Shown here: positions 20,357 through 28,739 of the stretch, piece by piece | Position numbering within the stretch: position 1 is the stretch's first letter | Layout of the letters: each line of letters starts with the position of its first letter | DNA from: Phenylobacterium sp. | Lineage (GTDB): Bacteria; Pseudomonadota; Alphaproteobacteria; Caulobacterales; Caulobacteraceae | NCBI RefSeq assembly: GCF_030681155.1 | Contig: NZ_JAUXXE010000024.1 | Location: forward strand, 1-64,000 | DNA: 64,000 bases | Direction: 5' to 3' | Notes under the pieces: model-generated | The model's input: the letters and a program-made list of their open reading frames with translations, nothing else | What the model was told of the DNA's origin: nothing | Database searches by the model: none | Position numbers and translations under genes: made by a program

Positions 20357-20391
20357 GGCCCGCGGTGATCCGAGCTCACCGCGGGCCTTTT
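20357..20391 (+). terminator. rho-independent terminator
   Basis: A perfect 12-bp stem (GGCCCGCGGTGA / TCACCGCGGGCC) with a 7-base loop, followed by TTTTCATTT on the plus strand. It follows the catalase remnant, whose orientation it suits; no intact plus-strand gene precedes it. Confidence 0.88.
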
Positions 20392-20421
20392 CATTTCGGG
20401 CAAAGCTGGGCCGCTACACCC

Positions 20422-21495
20422 CTAGTACGCCTCCCGATCTCGATGCTTGAGCCGCTGGCGTGAAGCCTTGTGGCGCTGCATCCAGAGCTTGCGGTTCTCG
20501 ATCTGAGCCTGAGGATCGTCGCGACGATCCAGGTGGGCCAGTTCGCGCTGGAGCTTGCCGTAGCTCTTCCACCTCCCCGCATCGAGGTCGCCACTCTCCA
20601 GAGCCAGGCGGACGGCGCAGCCGGGCTCGGCCTGATGGCTGCAATCACGAAACCGGCAGGCCGAACCCAGCGCCTCAATGTCGGCGAAGGCGGCGGCCAC
20701 ACCCTCGTCAGCGTCCCACAGACCCAGCTCGCGCATGCCGGGCGTGTCGAGGACGAGCGCCCCGGTGGGCAGCACCACCAGTTCGCGATGGGTGGTCGTG
20801 TGGCGACCGCGCGCGTCGTCCTCGCGGATGCCGCCCGTGGCCATCAGCTCGGCCCCGGCCAAGGCGTTGACCAGGGTGGACTTGCCCACGCCGGACGAGC
20901 CGAGCAGCACCGCCGTCTTGCCCGGCGCCAGCAAGGCCGAGACTTCGGCCACCCCCTGCCCCGTCACCGCCGAGACGGCATGGACGGAGACGCCGAAGGC
21001 GATGTTCTGCACCGCCGCGACCAGAGCTTCTGCGTCCGCGCACGCATCGGCCTTGGTCAGCACGATGACCGGCTGGGCGCCGCTCTCCCAGGCGGTCGCG
21101 AGATAGCGCTCCAGTCTGCGCAGGCTGAGGTCGGCGTTGAGCGAGGCGACCAGCAGGACAAGATCGACATTGGCCGCGACCACCTGGGAGCCGCCGCCTG
21201 GCCCGGAGGCCCGGCGGATGAACACGCTGGAGCGCGGCAGCAGGTGATGGATGGTCGCCGCCCCTTCCTGCGCACGCACCATGCAGGCGACCCAGTCTCC
21301 GGCGACGGGATGGTCGCCGGTCAGGGCCTCGTGGAGGAACTTGCCCGAGAGCTCAGCCGAAACCTCGCCCTCTTGGGAGGCGAGCCGGTAGAGCCCGCGT
21401 TGTTGAACGATGACGCGAGCGGGCAGCAAGCCGCGCGCCGCGAGGTCGGTGAATTGGCGTTGGAGCGTCTGGCTCCAACCGTATGTGTCTAGCAA
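20422..21495 (-). CDS. rsgA: ribosome small-subunit-dependent GTPase RsgA
   Basis: A 357-residue circularly permuted GTPase that helps mature the 30S subunit. An N-terminal OB fold is followed by G4 TKAD (147-150), G5 region SAV (about 175), G1 GSSGVGKS (199-206) and G3 DTPG (250-253), the permuted order of the family. The zinc module is Cys280, Cys285, His287 and Cys293. The start is a TTG: the in-frame sequence opens LLDTYGWS. Its only Shine-Dalgarno candidate (GAAGG) lies 10 bases upstream inside a predicted hairpin. The C-terminal basic tail likely binds rRNA. Confidence 0.93.
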   Translation of the reverse strand: MLDTYGWSQTLQRQFTDLAARGLLPARVIVQQRGLYRLASQEGEVSAELSGKFLHEALTGDHPVAGDWVACMVRAQEGAATIHHLLPRSSVFIRRASGPGGGSQVVAANVDLVLLVASLNADLSLRRLERYLATAWESGAQPVIVLTKADACADAEALVAAVQNIAFGVSVHAVSAVTGQGVAEVSALLAPGKTAVLLGSSGVGKSTLVNALAGAELMATGGIREDDARGRHTTTHRELVVLPTGALVLDTPGMRELGLWDADEGVAAAFADIEALGSACRFRDCSHQAEPGCAVRLALESGDLDAGRWKSYGKLQRELAHLDRRDDPQAQIENRKLWMQRHKASRQRLKHRDREAY

Positions 21496-21505
21496 GGCTG
21501 GACAT

Positions 21506-21543
21506 CCTTCGGTTCGAAGGCCTGGTCAGGCGTTCGCCGAAGG
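21506..21543 (-). promoter_or_regulatory. hairpin enclosing the rsgA ribosome-binding site
   Basis: Read on the minus strand, outer arms CCTTCGG and CCGAAGG (7 pairs) continue inward through CGAA/TTCG and GCCT/AGGC around a GACC loop, with one mismatch and an AA bulge. The 3' arm contains the GAAGG that would serve the TTG start at 21495. If the RNA folds, the start would be hidden. A tiny upstream ORF ends just before it. Confidence 0.55.
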
Positions 21544-21559
21544 GAAAGACCCTAAGGTA

Positions 21560-21613
21560 TCAGGATACCATATCGGCGACGCAGCGAAGGGTGGTGCGGC
21601 TGAGAACAATCAT
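21560..21613 (-). CDS. 17-codon leader ORF upstream of rsgA
   Basis: The ATG at 21613 is preceded by a near-perfect Shine-Dalgarno, AAAAGGAGGG, at good spacing. It encodes MIVLSRTTLRCVADMVS and then TGA. The stop lies inside a small dyad, GGTATC-CT-GATACC (21556-21569). The 65-base gap to the rsgA TTG contains the hairpin that hides the rsgA ribosome-binding site. Short length means it cannot be judged by family; a regulatory leader peptide is inferred from position. It might instead be a small free-standing protein or chance. Confidence 0.45.
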   Translation of the reverse strand: MIVLSRTTLRCVADMVS

Positions 21614-21689
21614 GGCTACCCTCCTTTTCGCGTCGCGCTGGGGACCTATTAAACCTAGGGGCGGCCGCCTTATCGGTCAAGGCGGCGCC

Positions 21690-22007
21690 TCAGACTCCAC
21701 GCACGCGGTTCTGCGCCGAAGCGACGATCAACGGCGCGCCGGTGGGCGCGGCGACGGCGAGGCTGTCGGCGAGCAAAACAGGCTGGCCGCCGGAGGTAAT
21801 GCGGGTCGCGGCGGTGGTGAACTGGGCGATCAGGCAGGGACCGCCTTGTTGCGGCGGTAAGGCGCAGCCGGCGATCATCCATGGTCCGGGCGAAGTGGCG
21901 ATCGGCGCGCCGTTCACGCGCACCCGGGCGTTTGGTGCGGCCGGATGGGCGCTGCCGCCGTGCGCGCACATCACCGCTGCGGCGGCATCGAGGAGCCGAC
22001 CAGCCAT
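21690..22007 (-). CDS. PAAR-like spike-tip protein
   Basis: A 105-residue protein. Its ATG overlaps the TGA of the upstream OB-fold gene by one base (TGATG). The sequence is Gly/Pro/Ala-rich with the pattern CAHGG...RVRVNGAPIATSPG...AGCALPPQQGGPC...GGQPVLL and ends QNRVRGV. This pattern belongs to PAAR-like proteins that cap spikes of contractile injection machines. Cys14, His16, Cys48 and Cys58 could form a metal site; this differs from the three-His/one-Cys site of classical PAAR proteins. It pairs with the gene above as a spike-plus-tip unit; no sheath, tube or baseplate wedge genes are nearby. Confidence 0.75.
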   Translation of the reverse strand: MAGRLLDAAAAVMCAHGGSAHPAAPNARVRVNGAPIATSPGPWMIAGCALPPQQGGPCLIAQFTTAATRITSGGQPVLLADSLAVAAPTGAPLIVASAQNRVRGV

Positions 22008-22537
22008 CAGATGATCTCCAACGCGCCGCCGTTGATGGTGACCGACGGACCGTGGAGTACGATGCTCGCGCCCTGCCCGTTGTCGATGGTGATGCCGGCG
22101 TCGGTCACCCGGATGGTGGCGCCCGAGGCGCTCTGCAGTATCACCCCGCCGGCCGGGCCGGGCAGGTCGCTGATCACCAGCCGGTTTTGCAGGGCGCTTT
22201 GCAACACGATGGGCGGCCCTGACGGAGATGCAGCCTGGGACGCCGCGGGCGTCTCGGCGGCGCTGGACCAATAGCCGCCGACCCAAACGGGCCGGTCCGG
22301 ATCACCGGCCTCGAACTGCAGCCAAACCCCCGCCCCGACCGGCGGCACGAGCACCGCGCCCATGCCGGGACCAGCCAACGGCATACACGGCATGGCCCAA
22401 GTCGCGGCCTCAGCCACATCAGGACAGGAGACGGAAAGGCGGCCCACCCCCTGGGGATCCAGGTTCGCGACCACGACGCCGCGATAGAGGCCGAAGAACT
22501 TTGCGGCCGCCTTGGGCCGGGGTCTCGACGGGGGCAT
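22007..22537 (-). CDS. phage/contractile-injection baseplate spike protein (gp5-type OB fold, GpV-like)
   Basis: A 176-residue protein. The OB domain spans about residues 13-95: FFGLYRGVVVANLDPQGVGRLSV, then MGAVLVPPVGAGVWLQFEAG and DPDRPVWVGGYW. This is the Phage_base_V/VgrG OB module, closest in style to those of extracellular contractile injection systems. A short linker leads to a repetitive C-terminus (VILQSASGATIRVTDAGITI...GPSVTINGG) that fits a trimeric beta-helix needle. It lacks the gp27-like hub and lysozyme domains. It is coupled to the PAAR-like gene and lies 93 bases downstream of mutT on the same strand. Confidence 0.8.
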   Translation of the reverse strand: MPPSRPRPKAAAKFFGLYRGVVVANLDPQGVGRLSVSCPDVAEAATWAMPCMPLAGPGMGAVLVPPVGAGVWLQFEAGDPDRPVWVGGYWSSAAETPAASQAASPSGPPIVLQSALQNRLVISDLPGPAGGVILQSASGATIRVTDAGITIDNGQGASIVLHGPSVTINGGALEII

Positions 22538-22630
22538 GGCCAGTTTCCTCGCGGCGGACTCATCGTCGCCTGAAGAAAGGCTAGCGGCAGACGGCCGGGC
22601 CGTCGCGCGCTTAACTCACGGCCGCCAGGC

Positions 22631-23041
22631 TCAGATCAGGTCGCGCAACCAGGCGACCAGCGGCTCGTCCGCAGGCGGCATCGGGTAGTCGGTGAGCTGG
22701 GCTGGCTTCACCCAGGCGATGGCGTCATGCTCCTTCGCCGTCACAAAGCCCTCCCACCGCCGGCATAGATAGAGCGGCATCATCAGGTGGAATTTCTCGT
22801 AGGCGTGACTGGCGAATACGAACGGCGCGAGGCAGGCGTGCGACACCTGGATCCCCAGTTCCTCATCCAGTTCGCGGATCAAGCACTGCTCGGGCGATTC
22901 GCCCGGCTCGACCTTGCCGCCCGGAAACTCCCACAGGCCGGCGAGTTGTTTGCCTTGGGGGCGCTTGCAGATCAGCACGCGACCATCGGTGTCGATCAAG
23001 GCCGCGGCGGCGACGAACAGCATGGGTTTGGTTTCAGCCAT
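22631..23041 (-). CDS. mutT: 8-oxo-dGTP diphosphatase (MutT)
   Basis: A 136-residue Nudix hydrolase. The Nudix box runs Gly42 to Ile64 with Glu48, Arg56-Glu57 and Glu60-Glu61 (REL-DEELG). KRPQGKQLAGLWEFPGGK is typical of MutT and not of ADP-ribose pyrophosphatases. It sanitises oxidised dGTP from the nucleotide pool. The start ATG begins MAETKPMLFVAAAALID. Followed on the same strand by the spike module, which has no obvious functional link. Confidence 0.9.
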   Translation of the reverse strand: MAETKPMLFVAAAALIDTDGRVLICKRPQGKQLAGLWEFPGGKVEPGESPEQCLIRELDEELGIQVSHACLAPFVFASHAYEKFHLMMPLYLCRRWEGFVTAKEHDAIAWVKPAQLTDYPMPPADEPLVAWLRDLI

Positions 23042-23255
23042 GGGGTTTCCTCGCGGGCCAAGGGCGAAAATGCAACAGGCGGCGAACCTGGATCAGCCGC
23101 AAATCCCAGTTCTCCTTGACTTTTCGCCCGTGAACCGTCATTTCCACGCTGCGCTGCAGCAAATGCGGCGATATCGGCGCTCCAGTCGCGTGATGGGTTC
23201 CAAGACGAACCCAGCCTGTCGAGCGCTTGAAGAGATCGCATAGATCGCCCCGCCA

Positions 23256-23309
23256 CGCGGGGGCTTTCCACAACTGACCCGCGCCCCCGCGACCCTCGGC
23301 ACAGCCGAG
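23256..23309 (+). promoter_or_regulatory. two hairpins in the leader of the RNA helicase gene
   Basis: A 9-bp perfect stem CGCGGGGGC/GCCCCCGCG encloses an 18-base loop, immediately followed by CTCGGC-ACA-GCCGAG. They end 20 bases before the helicase start. Leaders of DEAD-box helicase genes are often structured and self- or cold-regulated; that role is inferred here from position only. Confidence 0.4.
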
Positions 23310-23329
23310 CGGCCGGGCACGGCGCATAT

Positions 23330-24829
23330 GTGAAAGACACATACGTTTTGACCAAGTTTACTGACCTCGGCCTCGACAAATCCTTGCTCAAGGCCCTGGC
23401 CGACGAGGGCTACGATACGCCCACCCCGATCCAGGCGCAGGCCATTCCGGGCGTAATGAGCGGCCGCGACCTGCTGGGCATCGCCCAGACCGGCACCGGC
23501 AAGACCGCCGCCTTCGCCTTGCCGATCCTGCATCGCCTCGCCGCCGACCGTAAGCCTGCGCCCCGTCGCGGCTGCCGCGTGTTGGTTCTGTCCCCGACCC
23601 GCGAACTGGCCACCCAGATCGCCGAAAGCTTCAAGACCTACGGCAAGCACATGGGCGTCTCCGTCGCCGTGGTGTTCGGCGGCGTGAAGTACGGCGGCCA
23701 GATGCGCGCCATGGCGCCGGGCGTCGACGTGCTCGTCGCCACCCCGGGCCGTTTGATCGACCACCTGGGCGAGAAGTCCATCACCCTGCAAGGCGTCGAG
23801 ATGTTCGTTCTCGATGAAGCCGACCAGATGCTGGACATGGGCTTCATCCTGCCGATCCGCCGGATCGTGAAGCACCTGCCCAAGGATCGCCAGAACCTGT
23901 TCTTCTCGGCGACCATGCCGACCGAGATCGGCAAGCTGGCCAGCGAACTGCTGAACCCCAACCCGCACAAGGTCGCCGTCGCCCCGGAATCGACCACGGT
24001 CGAACGCGTGACCCAGAAGGTCATCTTCGTCGAGACCGCCCGCAAGCGCGCCCTGCTCTGCGAACTGTTCGCCGAGAAGAACTTCAAGCGCGTGATCGTC
24101 TTCACCCGCACCAAGCGCGGCGCCGACCGGGTGGCCAAGTCGCTCGAAGCGGCCGGCGTCGAAGCTGCGGCCATCCATGGCGATAAGAGCCAAGGGCAAC
24201 GCGAACGCTCGCTGGCGTCCTTCAAGGCCGGTGAAGTGCGCGCCCTGGTCGCCACCGACATCGCCGCCCGCGGCATCGACGTCGACGCCGTGACCCACGT
24301 GGTTCAGTACGAACTGCCGAACGTGCCGGAATCCTACGTGCACCGGATCGGCCGGACGGCTCGCGCCGGCGCCAACGGTTCGGCCGTGGCCTTCTGCGCC
24401 GACGACGAACGCAACCTGCTCCGCGACATCCAGAAGGTGACGCGCCAAACCATTCCGTCCTTCGACCGCCGCAACGACAAGGGTCTGCACGTCATGACCC
24501 AGGCCATGCCGGAAATCGCCGCTGAACGCGCCGAAGCCGGACGTCGCGAAGGCGACCGCGGTGATCGTGGCCAGCGCAAGCCGCAAGGCCGCAGCGACCT
24601 GCCCGGCGGCCTGCGCCAGCAACGCAACCGTCCGAGCGCCGGCGGCGGACAACGTCAAGGACAGGGCGGCGGCGATCGCCATCCGCACGGCGCCCGCACG
24701 GGTGGCGAACGGGCCTCCACCACGCCTATCAGCCAAACTCAGTTCAAGGGTCCGAAGCGCGAAAAGGCTCAAGGCCAAGGCGGCGGCGGCCAGGCGGCTC
24801 CCGCCAAGCGTTGGACCCCGCTGGACTAA
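23330..24829 (+). CDS. rhlE: DEAD-box ATP-dependent RNA helicase, RhlE type
   Basis: A 499-residue helicase. Motifs in order: Q motif with PTPIQAQAIP, I AQTGTGKT, Ia PTREL, Ib TPGRL, II DEAD, III SAT, then V RGIDV and VI HRIGRTARAG in the second RecA domain. Residues from about 400 on form a Gly/Gln/Arg-rich basic tail that should bind RNA. RhlE-type enzymes in Caulobacter relatives act in ribosome assembly, RNA decay and cold growth. The start is GTG at 23330 with no good Shine-Dalgarno; a TTG six codons later (MTKFTDLGL) is an alternative. An ATG-TGA pair overlaps the GTG. Confidence 0.93.
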   Translation: MKDTYVLTKFTDLGLDKSLLKALADEGYDTPTPIQAQAIPGVMSGRDLLGIAQTGTGKTAAFALPILHRLAADRKPAPRRGCRVLVLSPTRELATQIAESFKTYGKHMGVSVAVVFGGVKYGGQMRAMAPGVDVLVATPGRLIDHLGEKSITLQGVEMFVLDEADQMLDMGFILPIRRIVKHLPKDRQNLFFSATMPTEIGKLASELLNPNPHKVAVAPESTTVERVTQKVIFVETARKRALLCELFAEKNFKRVIVFTRTKRGADRVAKSLEAAGVEAAAIHGDKSQGQRERSLASFKAGEVRALVATDIAARGIDVDAVTHVVQYELPNVPESYVHRIGRTARAGANGSAVAFCADDERNLLRDIQKVTRQTIPSFDRRNDKGLHVMTQAMPEIAAERAEAGRREGDRGDRGQRKPQGRSDLPGGLRQQRNRPSAGGGQRQGQGGGDRHPHGARTGGERASTTPISQTQFKGPKREKAQGQGGGGQAAPAKRWTPLD

Positions 24830-24880
24830 TATCCCGCATCCTGGCGACGGCCTAAAACCGCCGACGGCCTTGCATCTATC

Positions 24881-24915
24881 AATCCCCGGCCGCCCACGCG
24901 GCCGGGGATTTTGAT
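24881..24915 (+). terminator. rho-independent terminator between rhlE and argJ
   Basis: A perfect 13-bp stem AATCCCCGGCCGC/GCGGCCGGGGATT with a CCAC loop, followed by TTGATT. It lies 51 bases after the helicase stop and 12 bases before the convergent argJ stop and may serve both. Confidence 0.85.
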
Positions 24916-24921
24916 TCCGCC

Positions 24922-26340
24922 CTAGGAGCGGTAGTCGCCGTTGATGGCGACGTATTGCTTGGTCAGGTCGCAGGTCCAGACACTGGCCGTTCCGCGTCCG
25001 ACGCCGACATCCACCGAGACCTCAAGCTCCTGGTTCTTCATGTAGGCGCTCATCTTGGCCTCGTCGTAGGTGGGCGAGATCAGCCCGTCCTGGGCGGCGA
25101 CCAGCGGACCGAACTGGACCTTCACGCGATCGCGGTCGATCGGCTCGTCGGCGCGGCCGACCGCCATGACGATCCGGCCCCAGTTGGCGTCCTCGCCGGC
25201 GAAGGCGGTCTTGACCAATGGGCTCTCGGCGATGGTGCGCGCGATCTTGCGCGCGGAGGCCGGGGTTTCAGCGCCGGTCACGTTGATCTTCACGAACTTG
25301 CTCGCGCCTTCGCCGTCCCGGACGAGTTGCAAGGCCAGGTCCAGCAGCACCGCCTCCAGCTTCTCGCGGAAATCGGCCAGGCGCTTGTCGCCCGCGCGGC
25401 TGATGTTCGGCGCCCCGGACTGGCCGGTGGCGAACAGCAACAGAGTGTCGTTGGTCGAACGGTCGCCGTCCACAGTCACGCAGTTGAACGTCGTGCGCGT
25501 ATAGAGACTGGCCAGCGTCTGCAGCGCCGTCGGCGAGATCGCCGCATCGGTCGCGACAAAGGCCAGCATGGTCGCCATGTCCGGCGCGATCATCCCCGAA
25601 CCCTTGCAGATCCCGGCGATGCGCACCTTCTCGCCGTCGATCATCGCCTCGGCGTATGCGCCCTTCGGAAAGGTGTCGGTGGTCATGATCGCCCGCGCCG
25701 CGCCGGCCCAGCCGTCGTCGGCCAGCTTGGCTTCGACGTCCGGCAGACGGTGGGTGATCTTGGCGTCGTCCAGCAACACGCCGATGACCCCGGTCGAGGC
25801 CACCATGACGTCACGCTGGCGGCAATCGAAGCGCTTGGCGACCGCCGAAGCCACCCGCCGTACGGCGTCGCCGCCCGGCTTGCCGGTGAAGGAATTGGCG
25901 CAGCCGGCGTTCACCACCAGGGCGCGGACATCGGCGCCCTTGGTCATTTCCAGATGCTTTCGGCACCAGTCGACCGGCGCCGAGCCGATGCCGTGCCGCG
26001 TGAAGACGCCGGCCGCCGAGGTGCCGCGCGCGAATCGCATGACCAGCAGGTCGTCACGCTCGGTCTTGTAGAAGCCCGCCCGGCCGGTCGCGAGCTGCAC
26101 GCCCGCGATCGGCGGCAACTCAGGGAACGGCACGGCCAGCGGCGAGACAGGCAACGCCGCCTTGGCCGGAGTGGCCGCAGGCTCCACCTTTTGCTTGGTC
26201 GTGGCGCGCTTGATGGCGGTCGTCAGCGGATCCAGGGCGCGTTCCAGCGCCTCCACGGGCTTGGTGGCGACCTCCAGGGCCTTGCCTGCCGTGGACTTCT
26301 TGGGTGCGGCGGTCTTCTTCGGAGCTGGCGTGCGGGTCAT
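24922..26340 (-). CDS. argJ: bifunctional ornithine acetyltransferase/N-acetylglutamate synthase
   Basis: A 472-residue self-cleaving enzyme of arginine synthesis that transfers acetyl from N-acetylornithine to glutamate. The autoproteolysis site is Ala256-Thr257 in KGSGMIAPDMATML, with Thr257 as the new nucleophile; ASTGVIG forms the oxyanion site. The enzyme proper begins near residue 67 (SPLAVPFPELPPIAGV). Residues 1-66 are an added Lys/Ala/Pro-rich stretch not usual for ArgJ, which is commonly about 400-410 residues. The ATG overlaps the stop of the isomerase gene by 4 bases, supporting the long start and coupled translation. Confidence 0.95.
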   Translation of the reverse strand: MTRTPAPKKTAAPKKSTAGKALEVATKPVEALERALDPLTTAIKRATTKQKVEPAATPAKAALPVSPLAVPFPELPPIAGVQLATGRAGFYKTERDDLLVMRFARGTSAAGVFTRHGIGSAPVDWCRKHLEMTKGADVRALVVNAGCANSFTGKPGGDAVRRVASAVAKRFDCRQRDVMVASTGVIGVLLDDAKITHRLPDVEAKLADDGWAGAARAIMTTDTFPKGAYAEAMIDGEKVRIAGICKGSGMIAPDMATMLAFVATDAAISPTALQTLASLYTRTTFNCVTVDGDRSTNDTLLLFATGQSGAPNISRAGDKRLADFREKLEAVLLDLALQLVRDGEGASKFVKINVTGAETPASARKIARTIAESPLVKTAFAGEDANWGRIVMAVGRADEPIDRDRVKVQFGPLVAAQDGLISPTYDEAKMSAYMKNQELEVSVDVGVGRGTASVWTCDLTKQYVAINGDYRS

Positions 26341-27314
26341 GGCTTGGCGGCCTTGGCTGGAGCGGAGGGCGCGGCCTGGACGGGCGCGGCTGGCGTGGCG
26401 GCGGGCGGAGCATCGGCCGGTTCCTTCGGCTGGCCCGGCACGTCTTGCGGCGTGCCGATCAGCGTCTGGACCTTGGCCCTGCTTCGCAATTTCTCGAGCA
26501 GGTCGCGGACCTGGTCATAGGTCAAGAAACGGACGATCTGCGGACGGGCGGCGTCCAGGGTGATCGGCTGTTCCATCCGGCGGTCCTCGACCTTCAGGAT
26601 CGCCCAGCCGCCCTCGGTCTGGAACGGGCCGACGATGTCGCCCACCTTGGCGGTCTTCAGATTGGCGGCGTAGGCCTCGGGCATGACGTCGGTGGTGAAG
26701 TGTCCGAGATCCCCGCCGTTGAAGCGAGTCGCCGCGTCAATCGAACGCTCCATGGCCAAAGCCTCGAACGAGGCCCCGGTGGCGAGCAGCTTTTCGATGG
26801 CCTGAGCCTCGGCCTCGGTCGCGACCAAGATTTGCCGCGCCTTGATCTCCTCGGACTGCTTGGCGAGTTTGAGCTGCTCTTGGTAGAGCCCGCGAATAGC
26901 GTTGTCATTGACCGCGCCGGAGACCACGTTCTCCACCAACATGTCGCCCAGGATACGTTCGCGAGCGGCCGCCAGCCGCTTCTGAGCGATGGGATCCTTG
27001 TCCAACTTGCGCTCGATGGCCTCGGCCGCCAGCAGCTTCTGGTCGATCACCTCGTCCAGCACACGGCGGAACAGATCCGAAGAGATATCAAGGGGTTCAC
27101 CCTCGCCGATCAGACCTTGCGCCACGGCCTCGCGCTTGACGTCGGACGCCCAAACCGTCTTGCCGTCGACCTTCGCCACGGCGGTGTCGCCCGCTTGCGG
27201 CGCGCCCTCGGTCCCGCCGCGATCGCCGCAGGCGACCAGCATCAGACTGGCGCTCAGCATGACGGCGAAGACGCCCAGGGCGTGCGGGAGACGACGGAAG
27301 CTTGAGTGCGTCAT
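26337..27314 (-). CDS. parvulin-type peptidyl-prolyl isomerase, lipoprotein
   Basis: A 325-residue protein of the SurA/PrsA/EpsD class. The start at 27314 gives a lipoprotein signal with lipobox LVAC-GDRGG; the upstream extension in frame has none. An N-terminal SurA_N-like chaperone region ([18 protein letters not shown]) is followed by a rotamase domain ([16 protein letters not shown]...[16 protein letters not shown]...[19 protein letters not shown]). The C-terminus is a 35-residue Pro/Ala tail. It should assist folding of exported proteins at the inner or outer membrane. It is the first gene of the pair with argJ and is divergent from the thiolase gene. Confidence 0.9.
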   Translation of the reverse strand: MTHSSFRRLPHALGVFAVMLSASLMLVACGDRGGTEGAPQAGDTAVAKVDGKTVWASDVKREAVAQGLIGEGEPLDISSDLFRRVLDEVIDQKLLAAEAIERKLDKDPIAQKRLAAARERILGDMLVENVVSGAVNDNAIRGLYQEQLKLAKQSEEIKARQILVATEAEAQAIEKLLATGASFEALAMERSIDAATRFNGGDLGHFTTDVMPEAYAANLKTAKVGDIVGPFQTEGGWAILKVEDRRMEQPITLDAARPQIVRFLTYDQVRDLLEKLRSRAKVQTLIGTPQDVPGQPKEPADAPPAATPAAPVQAAPSAPAKAAKP

Positions 27315-27467
27315 AGAGGACGTACCTCGAATGTAAAAACGGTCCGCGAGCGTTCGCCCGTCCCTAGCCAACTAAGCGCTGGGATGCAAAGGTCGCGCCC
27401 GATCAAACAACCCTACGGATCTCATAGTGACCGTGGTGGTCCTAATTTTTTGACGGAGAACTTATTC

Positions 27468-28640
27468 ATGACGCGTGAAGCCGTAATCGTTTCCTACGCC
27501 CGGACGGGCATGGCCAAGTCCGGCCGCGGCGGGTTCAACATGACCCCGACCGTGACCATGGCCGCTCACGCGATCAAGCACGCTGTCGAACGCTCGGGCG
27601 TCGACAAGGCCGCCGTCGAAGACGTCATCCTGGGCAACGTGGCGCACGGCGCCGGCAACCTGGGCCGTCAGGCCGCTCTGCTGGCCGGCCTGCCGATCAC
27701 GACCTCGGGCGTCACCGTCAACCGCTTCTGCTCCTCGGGCCTGCAAACCATCGCCACGGCCGCCAACTACATCCGCAACGACGGCGCCGACGTGGCCATC
27801 GGCGCGGGCGTCGAGTCGCTGTCCTTCCCTGGCGCCGGCGGCGCGCGTGAGAACAACGACCCGGCTCTGTACGCTCAATACCCCGCCATCTTCATGCCGA
27901 TGATCGACACCGCCGACATCGTGGCCGAGCGCTACAAGGTCAGCCGTGAAGCCCAGGACGAATACAGCCTGGAATCGCAGCGCCGCATGGCCGCCGCTCA
28001 GCAAGCTGGCAAGTTCAAGGACGAGATCGTCCCCCTGGCGACCAAGATGAAGGTCGTCAACAAGGAAACGAAGGAAGAAAGCATCGTCGACTACCTGGTC
28101 GACCGCGATGAGTGCAACCGTCCCGACACCACCCTGGAAGGCCTGCAAAAGCTGCAGCCGGTTCGCGGTGAAGGCAAGTTCATCACCGCCGGCAACGCCT
28201 CGCAGCTGTCGGATGGCGGCGCCGCCGTCATGCTGATGGAAGCCAAGGCCGCCGCCAAGGCCGGCGTCGAGCCGCTCGGCGCCTTCCGCGGTTGGGCAGT
28301 GGCCGGTTGTGCGCCCGACGAAATGGGTATCGGCCCGGTCTTCGCCGTGCCGCGCCTGCTGGAACGTCATGGCCTAAAGGTTCAGGACATCGACCTGTGG
28401 GAACTGAACGAAGCCTTCGCTTCGCAGTGCCTCTACTCGCGTGACCAGCTCGGCATCGAGCCGGAAAAGTACAACGTCAATGGCGGCTCGATCGCCATTG
28501 GCCACCCCTACGGCATGACCGGCGCCCGTCTGACGGGCCACATCCTGCAAGAAGGCAAGCGTCGCGGCGCCAAGTGGGGCGTCGTCACCATGTGCATCGG
28601 CGGCGGCATGGGCGCGGCCGGCCTGATCGAAATCTACTAA
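27468..28640 (+). CDS. thiolase (acetyl-CoA C-acyltransferase)
   Basis: A 390-residue thiolase. The start ATG has ACGGAGAA upstream and begins [13 protein letters not shown] as in the family; the upstream in-frame extension is non-coding leader. Catalytic residues are Cys88 in [10 protein letters not shown], the His in [16 protein letters not shown] and the second Cys in [12 protein letters not shown]. It cleaves 3-ketoacyl-CoA in beta-oxidation or condenses acetyl-CoA; sequence alone does not separate a FadA/FadI role from a biosynthetic one. Monocistronic, closed by a strong terminator. Confidence 0.92.
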   Translation: MTREAVIVSYARTGMAKSGRGGFNMTPTVTMAAHAIKHAVERSGVDKAAVEDVILGNVAHGAGNLGRQAALLAGLPITTSGVTVNRFCSSGLQTIATAANYIRNDGADVAIGAGVESLSFPGAGGARENNDPALYAQYPAIFMPMIDTADIVAERYKVSREAQDEYSLESQRRMAAAQQAGKFKDEIVPLATKMKVVNKETKEESIVDYLVDRDECNRPDTTLEGLQKLQPVRGEGKFITAGNASQLSDGGAAVMLMEAKAAAKAGVEPLGAFRGWAVAGCAPDEMGIGPVFAVPRLLERHGLKVQDIDLWELNEAFASQCLYSRDQLGIEPEKYNVNGGSIAIGHPYGMTGARLTGHILQEGKRRGAKWGVVTMCIGGGMGAAGLIEIY

Positions 28641-28663
28641 GACGATCAGAGACTAGACGATTT

Positions 28664-28691
28664 GGCCCTCCCCTCACCGGGAGGGCCTTTT
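28664..28691 (+). terminator. rho-independent terminator after the thiolase gene
   Basis: Perfect 9-bp stem GGCCCTCCC/GGGAGGGCC, loop CTCACC, then TTTTCATTT. It lies 24 bases after the thiolase stop. Confidence 0.9.
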
Positions 28692-28739
28692 CATTTGAGG
28701 AATTCACCCGCGGCTCACGCACCCGTCACCCTAGCCGCG

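Noticed and set aside
23138..24778. 546-codon minus-strand open frame across the RNA helicase
   Set aside because: Antisense shadow of the helicase; no start context or motifs.
24955..26520. 521-codon plus-strand open frame across argJ
   Set aside because: Antisense to argJ and the isomerase; no recognisable protein.
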